A DNA stretch of 64,000 nt from Bacillota bacterium (GCA_023402395.1 JAEYGI010000053.1:117634-181633), one strand, 5' to 3'; numbered from the stretch's first letter, positions 40,765 through 50,407 are shown. Notes: a model not told the origin generated them from the letters alone. Numbers and translations: made by a program.

Positions 40765-41811
40765 TTATTCTACGACATAAATTTTGCTGCCATCGTTCAG
40801 ATTTTCCTGCCCGTTATAAACTACCTTCTCGCCTTCGTTCAACCCCCGCAAAATCGGCAATTTGGTGTTGATCTCGGCGCCGATTACGATATCCCGCAAT
40901 TTCACTTGATCTCCCTCCACCACAAACACTTGCGGCTCCTTGACGCTGCCGTGCAAGGCCGTGCGGGGAATGACTAATTCCTGCCGTGGCGATTGTTTGA
41001 AGGTCACCGTGCCGTACATCCCGGACTTGAGCGGATATTGTTTATTCCCGGGGATTATGACCTGGACCGGGTATGTATGGTCGGCATCCGCCTTATCACT
41101 GATGAAATCAATGGACCCGCTCAATTGAACTCCGGGATACACATCCGTTTCAACGGTGACCCGATCGCCGACTTTCAGTTTGAAAGCATTTTGCTCGGGG
41201 ACGTTCACTTTGACCTTAAATTTTGAGGTATCCAAAATATTAGCGACCACTGTGCCGGGATTAACCATCGACCCCAAATCCACCGGACGAGCCGTCACCA
41301 CGCCGGAGATGGGCGAGGTGATGATCGAGTTGTGAAACTGGCGCCTGGCCGTGATATAGTCGGCTTCGGCTTCCTTGAAATCCAGCCGTTTCGATTCCAG
41401 ATCGGTTTCGGAAACTAAACCATCCTTGTGCAATGTAATATGGCGTTCCCAGTCTTTCTTGGCCTTCTCGTAACTGGTTTGGGCCGACATCAAACTGGCC
41501 TGGGACAGCAAATCATCCAAACGGACGATGGGAGAACCAACCGCAACTCTCGAACCTTCCTTGACCATGACCTCAATCACTTTGCCCTGGTGTTCGGAGA
41601 CAAGCGCCAAATCGTTATTGGCGGTAATCACTCCAACCTGCGACAAGCTTTCGACCAAAGTTTCCCGGGCCACCTCCACCACCGACACTGGATACGAACT
41701 AATTGGAACAATTTTGGCTTTTTCCGCAATTTCAGCTTTGTTTTTTAATAACGTAAAGACGACCAAGCCCACAATTAAAAAACTTATCAAAACTACAATC
41801 ACTTTTTTCAT
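40765..41811 (-). CDS. RND efflux periplasmic adaptor (HlyD family)
   Basis: 348 residues: a membrane anchor (MKKVIVVLISFLIVGLVVFTLL), lipoyl half (EHQGKVIEVMVKEGSRVAVGSPIVRLDD, about 75-102), a helical hairpin (about 105-155), second lipoyl half (SIITSPISGVVTARPVDLGSMVNPG) and barrel domains. The ATG at 41811 is chosen because it begins at the anchor and has AGGGTGA 5 bases upstream; a longer frame to 41973 has no ribosome site. It pairs with the RND pump encoded 160 bp downstream. Confidence 0.9.
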   Translation of the reverse strand: MKKVIVVLISFLIVGLVVFTLLKNKAEIAEKAKIVPISSYPVSVVEVARETLVESLSQVGVITANNDLALVSEHQGKVIEVMVKEGSRVAVGSPIVRLDDLLSQASLMSAQTSYEKAKKDWERHITLHKDGLVSETDLESKRLDFKEAEADYITARRQFHNSIITSPISGVVTARPVDLGSMVNPGTVVANILDTSKFKVKVNVPEQNAFKLKVGDRVTVETDVYPGVQLSGSIDFISDKADADHTYPVQVIIPGNKQYPLKSGMYGTVTFKQSPRQELVIPRTALHGSVKEPQVFVVEGDQVKLRDIVIGAEINTKLPILRGLNEGEKVVYNGQENLNDGSKIYVVE

Positions 41812-41937
41812 CAGTATCACCCTTGACTTTCCCCAAGTTTTATCAAACCATTCTCGTCTGACAGTTCTATCGGACAAACTCATGCCCGGCAATTTAATAA
41901 GAAATATATTGCGGGAATATCTTTGAAGTACGTCCGG

Positions 41938-42023
41938 CTGTATAAATTGAATTAAATATCTTATATGCATCATGTCCCTAAAGCCGGCCCTGATGGAAAA
42001 TTTAATGAATTTAATTCAACTTA
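41938..42023. promoter_or_regulatory. AT-rich dyads upstream of the adaptor gene
   Basis: TTGAATTAAAT (about 41945) and ATTTAATTCAA (about 42010) are inverted copies spanning the region between the TetR gene and the adaptor gene. Candidate operator region for the TetR regulator, or a repeat element. Confidence 0.4.
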
Positions 42024-42037
42024 TTTCAGCTATAATA

Positions 42038-42104
42038 GGATAAAGTAAATTCTGATTTGATGTCATTTGCATTCGTTTATATTAGAAATTTACTTCATCC
42101 TATA
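42038..42104. repeat. AT-rich palindromic repeat (copy 2)
   Basis: AAAGTAAATTCTGATTTGAT, then ATTTGCATTCG, then AAATTTACTTCATCCTATAT. It matches 1281-1366 in order and spacing, though its centre is shorter. Confidence 0.65.
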
Positions 42105-42183
42105 TAATTAAGTATTTGTAAAAAATTGACGTCTCAATTGTCGTTGATCCCCTCCCTTGCTTCCAGAATTAAAAATATAAAAT

Positions 42184-42774
42184 TTATCGTTTACGGATCG
42201 CTTTGATCACAAAAGCATACATTTCTTCTACGCCAGCGACCGTCTCCAATGGGTTTTCACTGAAGACCATTAATTTAAGGTAATCACCGAAAGCTCTAAA
42301 GAAGAGGCTCGCGGTTTGTAAACAATTGTCAATCTCAAAAACCCCTTCCTCAACCCCACGTTTCATTGCTTCCGCAATGAGCTCGTGGAATTCTCTCGTC
42401 ATCATATCGTGTTTCACAAAATTTTTCCGGAAATACCTAAAACTTTCCTCTCCTTTGATCAACTGCAAGAATCCCCGGTTTTCCCGAATCTCCTCGGCAA
42501 ACAACTGAAAGATCCCCACTATTAAGTCGTGTAATAACTGTTCAGCGGGGAGATCCCTCTCCAGCAGCCGTTTGCTCTTCGTCATTAATTGATGTTGAAT
42601 CCAGAAAGTGTACTCTCCTATTAACTCATCCTTGTTCTTAAAATCATTATAAATTGATCCCACGCTAATTCCGGCCGCTTTAGCCACATCCTGCATTGTT
42701 GTTTTGTCTAAGCCGAAGCGGCCCACCAGCCGCATAAACGCATCCAAAATCTCGGTTTTCCGTTCAGCTTGCAT
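42184..42774 (-). CDS. TetR/AcrR family regulator of the RND pump
   Basis: 196 residues. The helix-turn-helix is KTEILDAFMRLVGRFGLDKTTMQDVAKAAGISVGSIYNDFKNKDELIGEY (about 5-54), followed by a helical sensor domain. It is transcribed in the same direction and just ahead of the adaptor and RND genes. AT-rich dyads in the gap are candidate operators, so it is probably the local repressor released by a pump substrate. The ribosome site is weak (GAAAGAGTG). Confidence 0.9.
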   Translation of the reverse strand: MQAERKTEILDAFMRLVGRFGLDKTTMQDVAKAAGISVGSIYNDFKNKDELIGEYTFWIQHQLMTKSKRLLERDLPAEQLLHDLIVGIFQLFAEEIRENRGFLQLIKGEESFRYFRKNFVKHDMMTREFHELIAEAMKRGVEEGVFEIDNCLQTASLFFRAFGDYLKLMVFSENPLETVAGVEEMYAFVIKAIRKR

Positions 42775-42987
42775 GGTCGTTCACTCTTTCCACTGTGAAT
42801 TTTGAGGGTTTGAACTATTTATAATTTCATTCAATTCTACATTACTTCCTTATAATACTTACCCAGGTTGACATTGTCAATGAAATAAATGTAAATAATG
42901 CCTAAACTTCGATGGAGTGGCAAACCATTCCGCTATGCGGTTGTCATTTTAATCCGCGGCTTATTTACACCCGGTTGAAACAAAAAT

Positions 42988-43016
42988 AAAAGGGGCGGAT
43001 TGCAATCCGCCCCTTA
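42988..43016 (-). terminator. terminator of lysS
   Basis: AAGGGGCGGATT pairs with AATCCGCCCCTT around GC on the minus strand, followed by TTATTTTTG. Confidence 0.88.
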
Positions 43017-43041
43017 CGATATTCTGGTTATGATTATTCAA

Positions 43042-44517
43042 TTACTCCTTCACCGGCCGCATTAACGGGAAGAGAATCACGTCGCGGATCGACGGCGAAT
43101 CGGTTAATAGCATCACCAGCCGGTCAATCCCCATCCCCATGCCTCCGGTGGGGGGCATTCCGTGTTCCAGGGCGATCAAAAAGTCTTCGTCCCAGACCAT
43201 GGCTTCCTCGTTCCCCTTTGCCTTTTCCCTGGCCTGTTCCAGGAAGCGTTCCCTCTGGTCCACCGGGTCGTTCAGTTCCGAGAAGGCATTGGCCATCTCC
43301 CGACCGTAGATGAATAACTCGAAACGGTCGGTCAGTTCGGGATTGTCCGCCTTTTTCTTGGCGAGCGGCGAGATTTCGATCGGATAGTCCACCAGAAAGG
43401 TCGGCTGAATCAGCTTCGGTTCCACGAACTCCGAGCAGATCTCGTCCAGAACCATCCCCTTGGTGGCCTTCGGGTCCAGTTTCAACCCTAGGTTTTGGGC
43501 AGCCGCCACCGCCGCCGCGTCGCTGTCAATGGTCATCCAGTCGAGGCCGGTGAAGTTCTTGATGGCCTCGGTGATCGACAGCCGGGGAAACGGCGGGGTC
43601 AGGTCGATAGGAGTGCCCTGATATTCGATGCGGGCCGTTCCGCAGACAGCTTGGGCGCACTGGCTGATAATCAACTCGGCCAGTTCCATCATGACCTGAT
43701 AATCGGCGTAGGACTGATAGAGTTCCATCATGGTGAACTCCGGGTTATGCTTGGTGGAGATCCCCTCGTTCCGGAAACAGTGACCAATCTCATACACCCG
43801 GTCGAAGCCGCCGACGATCAGCCGCTTGTGGTACAGTTCCAGCGCGATCCGGAGGGTCAGATCCAGATCAAGGGTGTTATGATGGGTGTTGAAGGGCCGG
43901 GCGTGTCCACCGCCGGCCAGAACGCTCAATACCGGGGTCTCGACCTCGACGAAGTTCATTCCGTCCAGGAGCCGGCGAATGGCGCTGATGGCCTTGGTCC
44001 TTTTCAGGAAAGTCTCCCGGACCTCGGGGTTGGAAATCAAATCCAGATAGCGCTGGCGATACCGGATGTCGGTATCTTTCAGGCCGTGCCATTTCTCGGG
44101 CAACGGCCGGAGCGCCTTGGACAGGATTCGGGCCTGAGTGATCTGGACGCTGATCTGGCCACGATGGGTTTTAAAGACGTTTCCGGTGATCCCGACGATG
44201 TCGCCGAGATCGAGATCAAGAAAGTCCTGAAACTGCTCCTCGCCCATGATATCAATCTTGCCGTACAATTGAATGGTGCCGCTCTGATCGCCGATATTGG
44301 CGAAGAAGGCCTTCCCCTGATCCCGTTTGGCGATCAACCGGCCGGCAACGGTGACGCTTTGATTTTCCAATTCGGGGAAGCTGTCGCTGATCTCCTGTAA
44401 GAGGTGGGTCCGGTTATACCGCTCCCCAAAAGGGTCAATGCCGCGCTCGCGAAACTTGTCCAGCTTCTGGCGGCGCAATTCCATCTGTTCGCTCTGTTTC
44501 GGCGCTTCGGGTTCCAA
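43042..44517 (-). CDS. lysS: lysyl-tRNA synthetase (class II)
   Basis: 491 residues. The N-terminal OB-fold anticodon domain (SVTVAGRLIAKRDQGKAFFANIGDQSGTIQLY, about 54-85) precedes the class II core. Motif 2 is FRNEGISTKHNPEFTMMELYQSYADY (about 248-273). Motif 3 is GMPPTGGMGMGIDRLVMLLT (about 456-475). It charges tRNA-Lys in the cytoplasm. TTG is the start, with GGAGG 9 bases upstream. It follows greA, as in many Clostridia, but a terminator at 44693-44722 separates them. Confidence 0.96.
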   Translation of the reverse strand: MEPEAPKQSEQMELRRQKLDKFRERGIDPFGERYNRTHLLQEISDSFPELENQSVTVAGRLIAKRDQGKAFFANIGDQSGTIQLYGKIDIMGEEQFQDFLDLDLGDIVGITGNVFKTHRGQISVQITQARILSKALRPLPEKWHGLKDTDIRYRQRYLDLISNPEVRETFLKRTKAISAIRRLLDGMNFVEVETPVLSVLAGGGHARPFNTHHNTLDLDLTLRIALELYHKRLIVGGFDRVYEIGHCFRNEGISTKHNPEFTMMELYQSYADYQVMMELAELIISQCAQAVCGTARIEYQGTPIDLTPPFPRLSITEAIKNFTGLDWMTIDSDAAAVAAAQNLGLKLDPKATKGMVLDEICSEFVEPKLIQPTFLVDYPIEISPLAKKKADNPELTDRFELFIYGREMANAFSELNDPVDQRERFLEQAREKAKGNEEAMVWDEDFLIALEHGMPPTGGMGMGIDRLVMLLTDSPSIRDVILFPLMRPVKE

Positions 44518-44692
44518 CGATGTCTACCTCCGTCTGATCGCAATGAGTCAGAAGCCATGTTAAAGTCGATCGCTTCCACAATGGCCCTGCGTAATTATAA
44601 AAATGATTGCAAAACGATCTTGTCGTGCTTCGCTTGACCATTGCCCAGAGCCTAGCGTCTTCAGCCGGGGTCTCTTGCAACGCTTTCCGTAA

Positions 44693-44722
44693 AAAACGGG
44701 AGTGGCTTTCACCACTCCGGTC
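44693..44722 (-). terminator. terminator of greA
   Basis: GGAGTGG pairs with CCACTCC around TGAAAG on the minus strand, followed by CGTTTTTTA. Confidence 0.88.
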
Positions 44723-45200
44723 ATTTGATGCCTTTGATTTTATATTGAATGGTGCCCATCGGCACGTTGATGTTGATGGTGCTGCCGAGTTTCTGGCCGA
44801 CCAGGCTCCGGCCGACCGGAGACTCGTTGGAGATCCGGAACTGGGTTGGATCCGCTTCCGCCGAGCCGACGATCATATACTCGACTTCCTCCCCGGAATT
44901 AATATCCTCCAGCAAAACCTTGGAGCCCGCCCGGACTACATCGGCTTGAGCCGGGTTCTCCCCCGCGTCGATCACTTTCGCGTTGCGGAGCATCTTTTCA
45001 ATGGAGAGGATCCGGCCCTCGATGAAGCCCTGTTCATTCTTGGCATCCTCATATTCGGAGTTCTCGCTGATATCTCCAAATTCCAACGCTTGCTTGATCC
45101 GTTCAGCGACCTCGCGACGGCGGACCGTCTTCAAAAGCTCAAGTTCTTTTTCGAGCTTGTTGAGTCCGTCCAGCGTCAGGATTACTTCTTTGTCTCCCAT
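44721..45200 (-). CDS. greA: transcription elongation factor GreA
   Basis: 159 residues, standard length. The N-terminal antiparallel coiled coil (LDGLNKLEKELELLKTVRRREVAERIKQALEFGDISENSEYEDAKNEQGFIEGRI, about 9-64) carries the acidic tip DISENSEY that reaches the polymerase active site. The C-terminal FKBP-like domain ends in INVPMGTIQYKIKGIK. It rescues backtracked RNA polymerase. AAAGGAG precedes the ATG. Last gene before lysS in the housekeeping block. Confidence 0.96.
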   Translation of the reverse strand: MGDKEVILTLDGLNKLEKELELLKTVRRREVAERIKQALEFGDISENSEYEDAKNEQGFIEGRILSIEKMLRNAKVIDAGENPAQADVVRAGSKVLLEDINSGEEVEYMIVGSAEADPTQFRISNESPVGRSLVGQKLGSTININVPMGTIQYKIKGIK

Positions 45201-45384
45201 ATTTCCGCTCCTTTCGAGCCAAGCCGAAATTCTATGTTAATATATGTCCACCTAAAACAGTTTATTCTCCTGGCTCGTTTTGAAACCCCTCAAGTAAAGA
45301 GAGAGCACCGGACCACCAAATCGTCCCAGTGCTACTAGAAACAGCTTTATTATAATCGAAACCTCCCCCCCTGTCAAGCTTCAA

Positions 45385-46296
45385 TCAAACGCTGATATCA
45401 AAGCCGATCTCCTTTAGCAGCACCGCCAGTTTGAAAACGCGCTCCAGCGGCAGGTCGTTGCCGTACCAGAAACCGAGATTCAACTCATAATAAGCCCGGA
45501 TCATCGTCTCTCCGAGCGCCGGAAAGATCGGTAAAATCCCCGTTTTGGTCCGGGCGGCAATCCCTTGCTCCATATTGAGACTGGAGAGGGAAGGGTAGTT
45601 CTGAAATAACTCGCACCAGATCAGCCGCTTTGAGCCGCGGACCAGCGAGAGTCTGGAGAGATGACCGCATTTGATCACAATCCGGGCTCCTTTGAAATCG
45701 GGGGGAAGAGTACTATAAATCTGCGGCGAGATTCCCGTCTCATAGACGATCAGTTCGGAGGTACGCTCCAGTAGCCGGGTATTGGGCGAGACCAGCGTCA
45801 AAAAACGTAATTCCCTGGCGATCAACCGGGCGCAGGCGATTCCAAGATTCCCCTCTTCCCAGATAATCATCGCTTTGGCCTTCTGGGGCGAGATTCCATA
45901 GTTCCGTATCAGTCGCCGGAATCGCTTCACGAACAATAATAATTCCAGCGCCTTTCCGTCGCTTACCCCCGGAAAATGCGGTAACCCGATTACCGAATCC
46001 GGCGGAAAAAAGTCATTTCCTGGATCGAGTCCGACCACCCGGATGTTCCGTTTGACCAATTCGGCGATAAGCCGTTCCCAAAAAACATGCTTGCGCTGCT
46101 CGTCCCAAAGCCGCCCCGATTCCGGCGGGAGCTTCCAGCCCCAGCCTTGAACCGTCTCCCGGGGCATCTCCCCCAGGATCTCCCCGGCCGGCAACGGTCC
46201 GAACCAGTAACGCCACTGGTCCGGTATCAACCTGGCAAAGAGATTCCGGTTTGATTTGGATACCAACAATTCCGAAATGAGTCCGAAGTTCCCCAT
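45385..46296 (-). CDS. hypothetical protein with Rossmann-like segment
   Basis: 303 residues I do not assign to a family. A central stretch, KAMIIWEEGNLGIACARLIARELRFLTLVSPNTRLLE (about 140-176), looks like a nucleotide-binding beta-alpha-beta unit with a degenerate GxxGxxxAR turn. YETGISPQIYS and ARIVIKCGHLS follow like later Rossmann strands. The N-terminal part has WRYWFGPLPAGEILGEMP. It lies between greA and a quinate-dehydrogenase-like gene, which also has dinucleotide-like features, so a shikimate-dehydrogenase-like origin is possible. No signal peptide. Function unknown. Confidence 0.65.
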   Translation of the reverse strand: MGNFGLISELLVSKSNRNLFARLIPDQWRYWFGPLPAGEILGEMPRETVQGWGWKLPPESGRLWDEQRKHVFWERLIAELVKRNIRVVGLDPGNDFFPPDSVIGLPHFPGVSDGKALELLLFVKRFRRLIRNYGISPQKAKAMIIWEEGNLGIACARLIARELRFLTLVSPNTRLLERTSELIVYETGISPQIYSTLPPDFKGARIVIKCGHLSRLSLVRGSKRLIWCELFQNYPSLSSLNMEQGIAARTKTGILPIFPALGETMIRAYYELNLGFWYGNDLPLERVFKLAVLLKEIGFDISV

Positions 46297-46378
46297 GACA
46301 CCGCCCCCCTGATAGATATGAGGGGCGGAGCCAGTTTATGCTTTGGAAGCGTTGAACCCAAAATCTCGGTTCCGTCTG

Positions 46379-47362
46379 TTACGCTTCTTTGAACTTCACC
46401 ACGCGGGGTTGGAAACCCAATCGGTCGAGCAGGTTCAGGTAATCGGCTTCGGTCAGTTCTCCCGGGCGCTTCCCGGAGAATGAGACCAGTAGCGCTTCGA
46501 CCACATTGGTCCCATAAGAGCGGCCGGAGAATTCCGGGGTCGAGGTTACCAACAGATCGGCGCCGCGCCGGCGCAATTCGTCGATATCCGACTGAGTCAC
46601 GGTATTGGTGACGATTACTTTGCCCCGCAGATCGCCAGGCATGTACTTTTTGATGTAAAGATAATCTCCGGCAATGATATCCGCTTCGTCAAAAAAAGCG
46701 CCATATTTGGGGAATTGCTGTTCCTGCTTCGATCCGGTGGGATAGATCAACTTGAACGGCAGGCGGGCGATGACCGGCAAAACCATAGTGGCCAGGCGCT
46801 GCAAATTGCGAAGGGTGCGGATGGGAATCGGGATTCCGAGCGCAAAGATCAGATCCCCGAAGATCATCCGGCAGCCGGCTTCATGAAAGGCCTCAGCCAT
46901 TCCAAAACGGTCCACCGCCGAGACCATCAGCACGGTCTTGTCCTTCAGCTTCAGATGCAACTCTTCGGCCAGAAAATGGACGACCCGGCGTTCCAGCGTG
47001 TTCTTCAAGCCGCTGCCGTCCAGGATCGGCGATTTCCGGGCGGCCTTGGCGATCCGGGCCGCATCCCGGATGGTAAAACGTTTGGCCCCCGCAAACAGGT
47101 AAAGGTCGATCCCTCCCATCCCGAAAGCGGCCACCTCGCCGTCGAGCGCCCGCACCAGCTGAATGGCTTTGGGCAGGTCCCCGTTGGTTCCGATCCGTTC
47201 CACCACGACTTTTTCCCCTAAAAATTCCACTTCGGCCCGGTGATCCCGTTTCGAACTCCCCAGGCTAACGCTAACAATCCGTTTCAAACCGGTCCCTCTT
47301 CTCTCGGCATTGGTAAACGCCGGACAATCAAAACGCCCATCCGGCGGTAGCCTTACAAACAT
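46379..47362 (-). CDS. putative quinate 5-dehydrogenase-like protein
   Basis: 327 residues. RIVSVSLGSSKRDHRAEVEFLGEKVVVERIGTNGDLPKAIQLV opens the protein. GMGGIDLYLFAGAKRFTIRDAARIAKAARKSPILDGSGLKNTLERR (about 81-125) and VLMVSAVDRFGMAEAFHEAGCRMIFGDLIFALGIPIPI (about 145-182) follow. Proteins of this type in Clostridia are annotated as quinate 5-dehydrogenase, but I know of no biochemical proof. Two starts are possible: the ATG at 47362, overlapping dusB by 10 bases, or a TTG at 47287 with a GAGGG site. The second begins at the conserved part. Confidence 0.68.
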   Translation of the reverse strand: MFVRLPPDGRFDCPAFTNAERRGTGLKRIVSVSLGSSKRDHRAEVEFLGEKVVVERIGTNGDLPKAIQLVRALDGEVAAFGMGGIDLYLFAGAKRFTIRDAARIAKAARKSPILDGSGLKNTLERRVVHFLAEELHLKLKDKTVLMVSAVDRFGMAEAFHEAGCRMIFGDLIFALGIPIPIRTLRNLQRLATMVLPVIARLPFKLIYPTGSKQEQQFPKYGAFFDEADIIAGDYLYIKKYMPGDLRGKVIVTNTVTQSDIDELRRRGADLLVTSTPEFSGRSYGTNVVEALLVSFSGKRPGELTEADYLNLLDRLGFQPRVVKFKEA

Positions 47363-48357
47363 GTCGGTGCGCGGCCCGGATCAATGGAAACTCCCAAACC
47401 GGCCGCGTATTCCCGCAATATATCCCGTAAAACGTCCAAATCGTTAATGACATTAATCCGGTCCCGCATTCGGGCCGAGCCGGGCAATCCCCGCAGATAC
47501 CAGCCGAAATGCTTCCGCATCTCCCGTAAGCCCCGCTCCGCCCCGGAAAACTCGACCTGAAGCCGGAGGTGGTCGAGCATCACCTGAAATTTCTCTTCAA
47601 GCGGCGGTTCATCGATCAGCCATCCCTCCGTCAAGAAAGCCGCCACCTGTTCAAAAAGCCACGGCCGGCCCATGGCCGCCTGCCCGATCATTACCCCGTC
47701 ACACCCGGTCTCTTGCATCATCCTGGCCGCGGCCTGTGGAGAATCCACATCGCCGTTACCGATCACCGGTATCGGAACCTGTTCTTTCACCCGGGCGATC
47801 CAGGTCCAGTCCGCCCGGCCTTCATAAAACTGATTCCGGGTCCGGGCATGGAGGGTCACGGCGGCCGCTCCGTTATCGGCCGCGATCTCGGCCAACTCGG
47901 GAGCGACGATGTTCTGCTCGTCCCAGCCCAGCCGGAATTTGACGGTTACCGGGACTGATACGCTCCGGACCACCGCCTGGATAATCGCTCCGGCCAGCGG
48001 CAAATCCTTGAGCAACGCCGCTCCCTCGCCGTTCCCGGCCACCTTCGGGACCGGGCAGCCCATGTTGATGTCGACGATATCCGCGCCGGCGGCGGCGATT
48101 TGCCGCGCCGCCGCTGCCATCACCGCCGGTTCGGAGCCGAACAGTTGAATACTGACTGGTTTTTCCCCCGGATCAATCCGCAGCATCCCTTGAGTCCGTT
48201 CGCTGCCGAAGCGGAGCGCCGTGGCGCTGACCATCTCGCCGCAAAGCAGGCCGGGACCGTACGCTTTACAGATCTTCCGGAACGGCGGATCGGTGATTCC
48301 GGCCATCGGCGCCAGCACGACGGGATTACCCAACGATACGCCGCCGATAGTCAACAT
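47353..48357 (-). CDS. dusB: tRNA dihydrouridine synthase DusB
   Basis: 334 residues, FMN TIM barrel. APMAGITDPPFRKICK (about 17-32), VSIQLFGSEP (about 67), the catalytic cysteine loop DINMGCPVPKVAGNGEGAALLKDL (about 95-118), ARTRNQFYEGRADW and IGNGDVDSPQAARMM are all typical. It reduces uridine in the tRNA D-loop. The ATG overlaps the end of hflX. The dus, hflX and coaX genes here are tightly packed, indicating one operon. Confidence 0.93.
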   Translation of the reverse strand: MLTIGGVSLGNPVVLAPMAGITDPPFRKICKAYGPGLLCGEMVSATALRFGSERTQGMLRIDPGEKPVSIQLFGSEPAVMAAAARQIAAAGADIVDINMGCPVPKVAGNGEGAALLKDLPLAGAIIQAVVRSVSVPVTVKFRLGWDEQNIVAPELAEIAADNGAAAVTLHARTRNQFYEGRADWTWIARVKEQVPIPVIGNGDVDSPQAAARMMQETGCDGVMIGQAAMGRPWLFEQVAAFLTEGWLIDEPPLEEKFQVMLDHLRLQVEFSGAERGLREMRKHFGWYLRGLPGSARMRDRINVINDLDVLRDILREYAAGLGVSIDPGRAPTCL

Positions 48358-49634
48358 GGCTGTTCCGGGCCATCCGCCCGAAACCGCTGGAATTGCAGGG
48401 CATAGCTCCTTTCCAATTCCACCCGGACGCGGATCCCGGATTCAATGTAGTTTGTCTCCAGAACCCGGTATCTCCGGTGAATCTGATCGAGCAGCCCGGC
48501 CTCGGTAAACGGCAGCAATAGTTCGATCACTTCCAGGTTGGATTCGAGCTTGCGCTGGATTGCGGCCAACAACGCTTCGAACCCGGCCCCGGTCATGGCG
48601 GAGACCGGAATAGCCGCCCATTCCTTGGCCATCCGTTGGATGGCCGGTTCCGATTCCAGCCGGTCGGTCTTGTTCAACACCAGCAGCGTTTCTTTCTCGC
48701 GGACTTCCAATTCGGTCAGGACTTCCTGAACCGCGTCGTAACGGCGAAGCAGATCGGGAGCCTCGGCGTCCATTACGTGCAGGATCAGCGAGGCCCGAAT
48801 CGTCTCCTCCAGCGTGGCCCGGAAGGCGGCCACCAATTGATGGGGCAGCTTGCTGATAAAGCCGACCGTATCCAGGAAAATCGCGGTCCGGCGATTGGGG
48901 AGCGTCAACTGCCGCGACAGCGGATCGAGCGTATCGAAAAGCCGATCCTGGGCCGAGGTGCCGGCCGCGGTCAAGCGATTGAACAGGGTCGACTTGCCGG
49001 CGTTGGTATAACCGACCATGGCCACGGTCGGAATTTCGTTTTTCTCCCGGAGATGCCGCTGCACCGAACGGATTCGGCGCACCTCGGCCAGTTCGCGCCG
49101 GAGGTCGGCGATCCGAGTCCGGACCGTCCGCCGGTCCGTTTCCAGCTTGGTTTCACCAGGGCCGCGAGTGCCGATTCCCCCGCCCAGCCGGGAGAGCGCC
49201 AGACCGGCGCCGCTCAGGCGCGGCAAAGCATAGCTCAACTGGGCCAGTTCCACCTGGAGCTTACCCTCATGGGATTGAGCCCGTTGTGCAAAGATATCGA
49301 GGATTAAATTGGTTCGGTCAATAACCCGGACCCCGGTCCGTTCCTCAAGGTTCCGGATTTGAACTGGCGACAGTTCCTGGAGGCTGACCACCAGATCGGC
49401 GCCGTGCTCCCGCACCGCCCCCGCCAGCTCCTCTACTTTACCCGTGCCCAAAAATAGCGCCGGATCAGGAGTCTCCCGGTTCTGAGCTACCCGGGCGATG
49501 ATCACGGCGCCGGCGGCTTCGACCAATTCGGCGAATTCCCGCCATTCGTATTCGATCTCCCGCTCCTCCGAACGGCTGGAGTTGAGGCCCATCAGCACCG
49601 CCCGCTCCGGGCGGTTGTCATTCACCTGAATCAT
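48351..49634 (-). CDS. hflX: GTPase HflX
   Basis: 427 residues. The HflX N-terminal domain (about 1-195, with GTGKVEELAGAVREHGADLVVSLQELSPVQIRNLEERTGVRVIDRTNLILDIFAQRA) and the GGIGTRGPGETKLETDRR linker precede the G domain. G1 is GYTNAGKSTLFNRL (about 205), G3 DTVGFI (about 251) and G4 NKTDRL (about 328). HflX splits stalled or hibernating ribosomes under stress. Its start overlaps the coaX stop by 4 bases, so the two are coupled. Confidence 0.94.
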   Translation of the reverse strand: MIQVNDNRPERAVLMGLNSSRSEEREIEYEWREFAELVEAAGAVIIARVAQNRETPDPALFLGTGKVEELAGAVREHGADLVVSLQELSPVQIRNLEERTGVRVIDRTNLILDIFAQRAQSHEGKLQVELAQLSYALPRLSGAGLALSRLGGGIGTRGPGETKLETDRRTVRTRIADLRRELAEVRRIRSVQRHLREKNEIPTVAMVGYTNAGKSTLFNRLTAAGTSAQDRLFDTLDPLSRQLTLPNRRTAIFLDTVGFISKLPHQLVAAFRATLEETIRASLILHVMDAEAPDLLRRYDAVQEVLTELEVREKETLLVLNKTDRLESEPAIQRMAKEWAAIPVSAMTGAGFEALLAAIQRKLESNLEVIELLLPFTEAGLLDQIHRRYRVLETNYIESGIRVRVELERSYALQFQRFRADGPEQPC

Positions 49635-50401
49635 TCGTTCCGGTTCATCTCGTGGATGAAGCGCAAACCCTCCAATGTCAAATAGGGGTTAATCTGGTCG
49701 ATCATTTTAGTATCCCCGGCGATCAACTCCGCTAACCCACCGGTGGCGATCACCTTTGGGTCACAGTTCATTTCGGCTTTGATCCGGGTGATCAGGCTTT
49801 CCACCAATCCGATGTATCCGAAGTACAGTCCGGATTGAATGCTGTTTACCGTATTCCGGCCGATGATGGTCCGGGGCCGGATGATCTCGACCCGGGGCAG
49901 TTTGGCGGTTCGGATGAACAGCGCTTCCGAAGTGATTCCCAGGCCTGGCGCGATGGCGCCGCCGAGATAATCCCCTTGGGGCGCGATGGCGCAAAAGGTG
50001 GTCGCCGTCCCGAAATCGACTACGATCAACGGCGCGCCGTAGAGTTTGATCGCGGCTACCGCGTTGACCACCCGATCGGCGCCGACTTCACGGGGGTTCT
50101 CATACTTGATGGTCAGGCCAGTCTTGATCCCCGGCCCGACTTCCAGCGACCTGACGCCGAAATATTTTTCGATCATCCCGGTGAACAGGCCGGTCACCGG
50201 CGGCACCACGCTGGAGACGATCGACGCCGTTACCGCCGACGCCTTTAATTCCGACTCCTGGAACATATTTTTTAATAAAATGCCATATTCATCGGTGGTC
50301 TTCAGCCGGTCGGTGGCCAGCCTCCAGTTGGCCAGCAGCCGGTCGCCCTGATAGACGCCGATGACCGTGTTGGTGTTTCCGATATCCACAACCAGCAACA
50401 T
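49631..50401 (-). CDS. coaX: type III pantothenate kinase
   Basis: About 256 residues of the ASKHA fold. DIGNTNTVIGVYQGDRLLANWRLATD (about 5-30) is the phosphate 1 motif, NPREVGADRVVNAVAA (about 96-111) and VVDFGTATTFCAI (about 120-132) bind pantothenate and nucleotide, and GLGITSEALF follows. It makes phosphopantothenate for CoA and is insensitive to CoA feedback. The ATG at 50401 is used because GGAG lies 9 bases before it. Confidence 0.95.
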   Translation of the reverse strand: MLLVVDIGNTNTVIGVYQGDRLLANWRLATDRLKTTDEYGILLKNMFQESELKASAVTASIVSSVVPPVTGLFTGMIEKYFGVRSLEVGPGIKTGLTIKYENPREVGADRVVNAVAAIKLYGAPLIVVDFGTATTFCAIAPQGDYLGGAIAPGLGITSEALFIRTAKLPRVEIIRPRTIIGRNTVNSIQSGLYFGYIGLVESLITRIKAEMNCDPKVIATGGLAELIAGDTKMIDQINPYLTLEGLRFIHEMNRNE

Positions 50402-50407
50402 CAAAGA

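Noticed and set aside
43495..44400. 301-codon plus-strand frame
   Set aside because: Antisense shadow of lysS.
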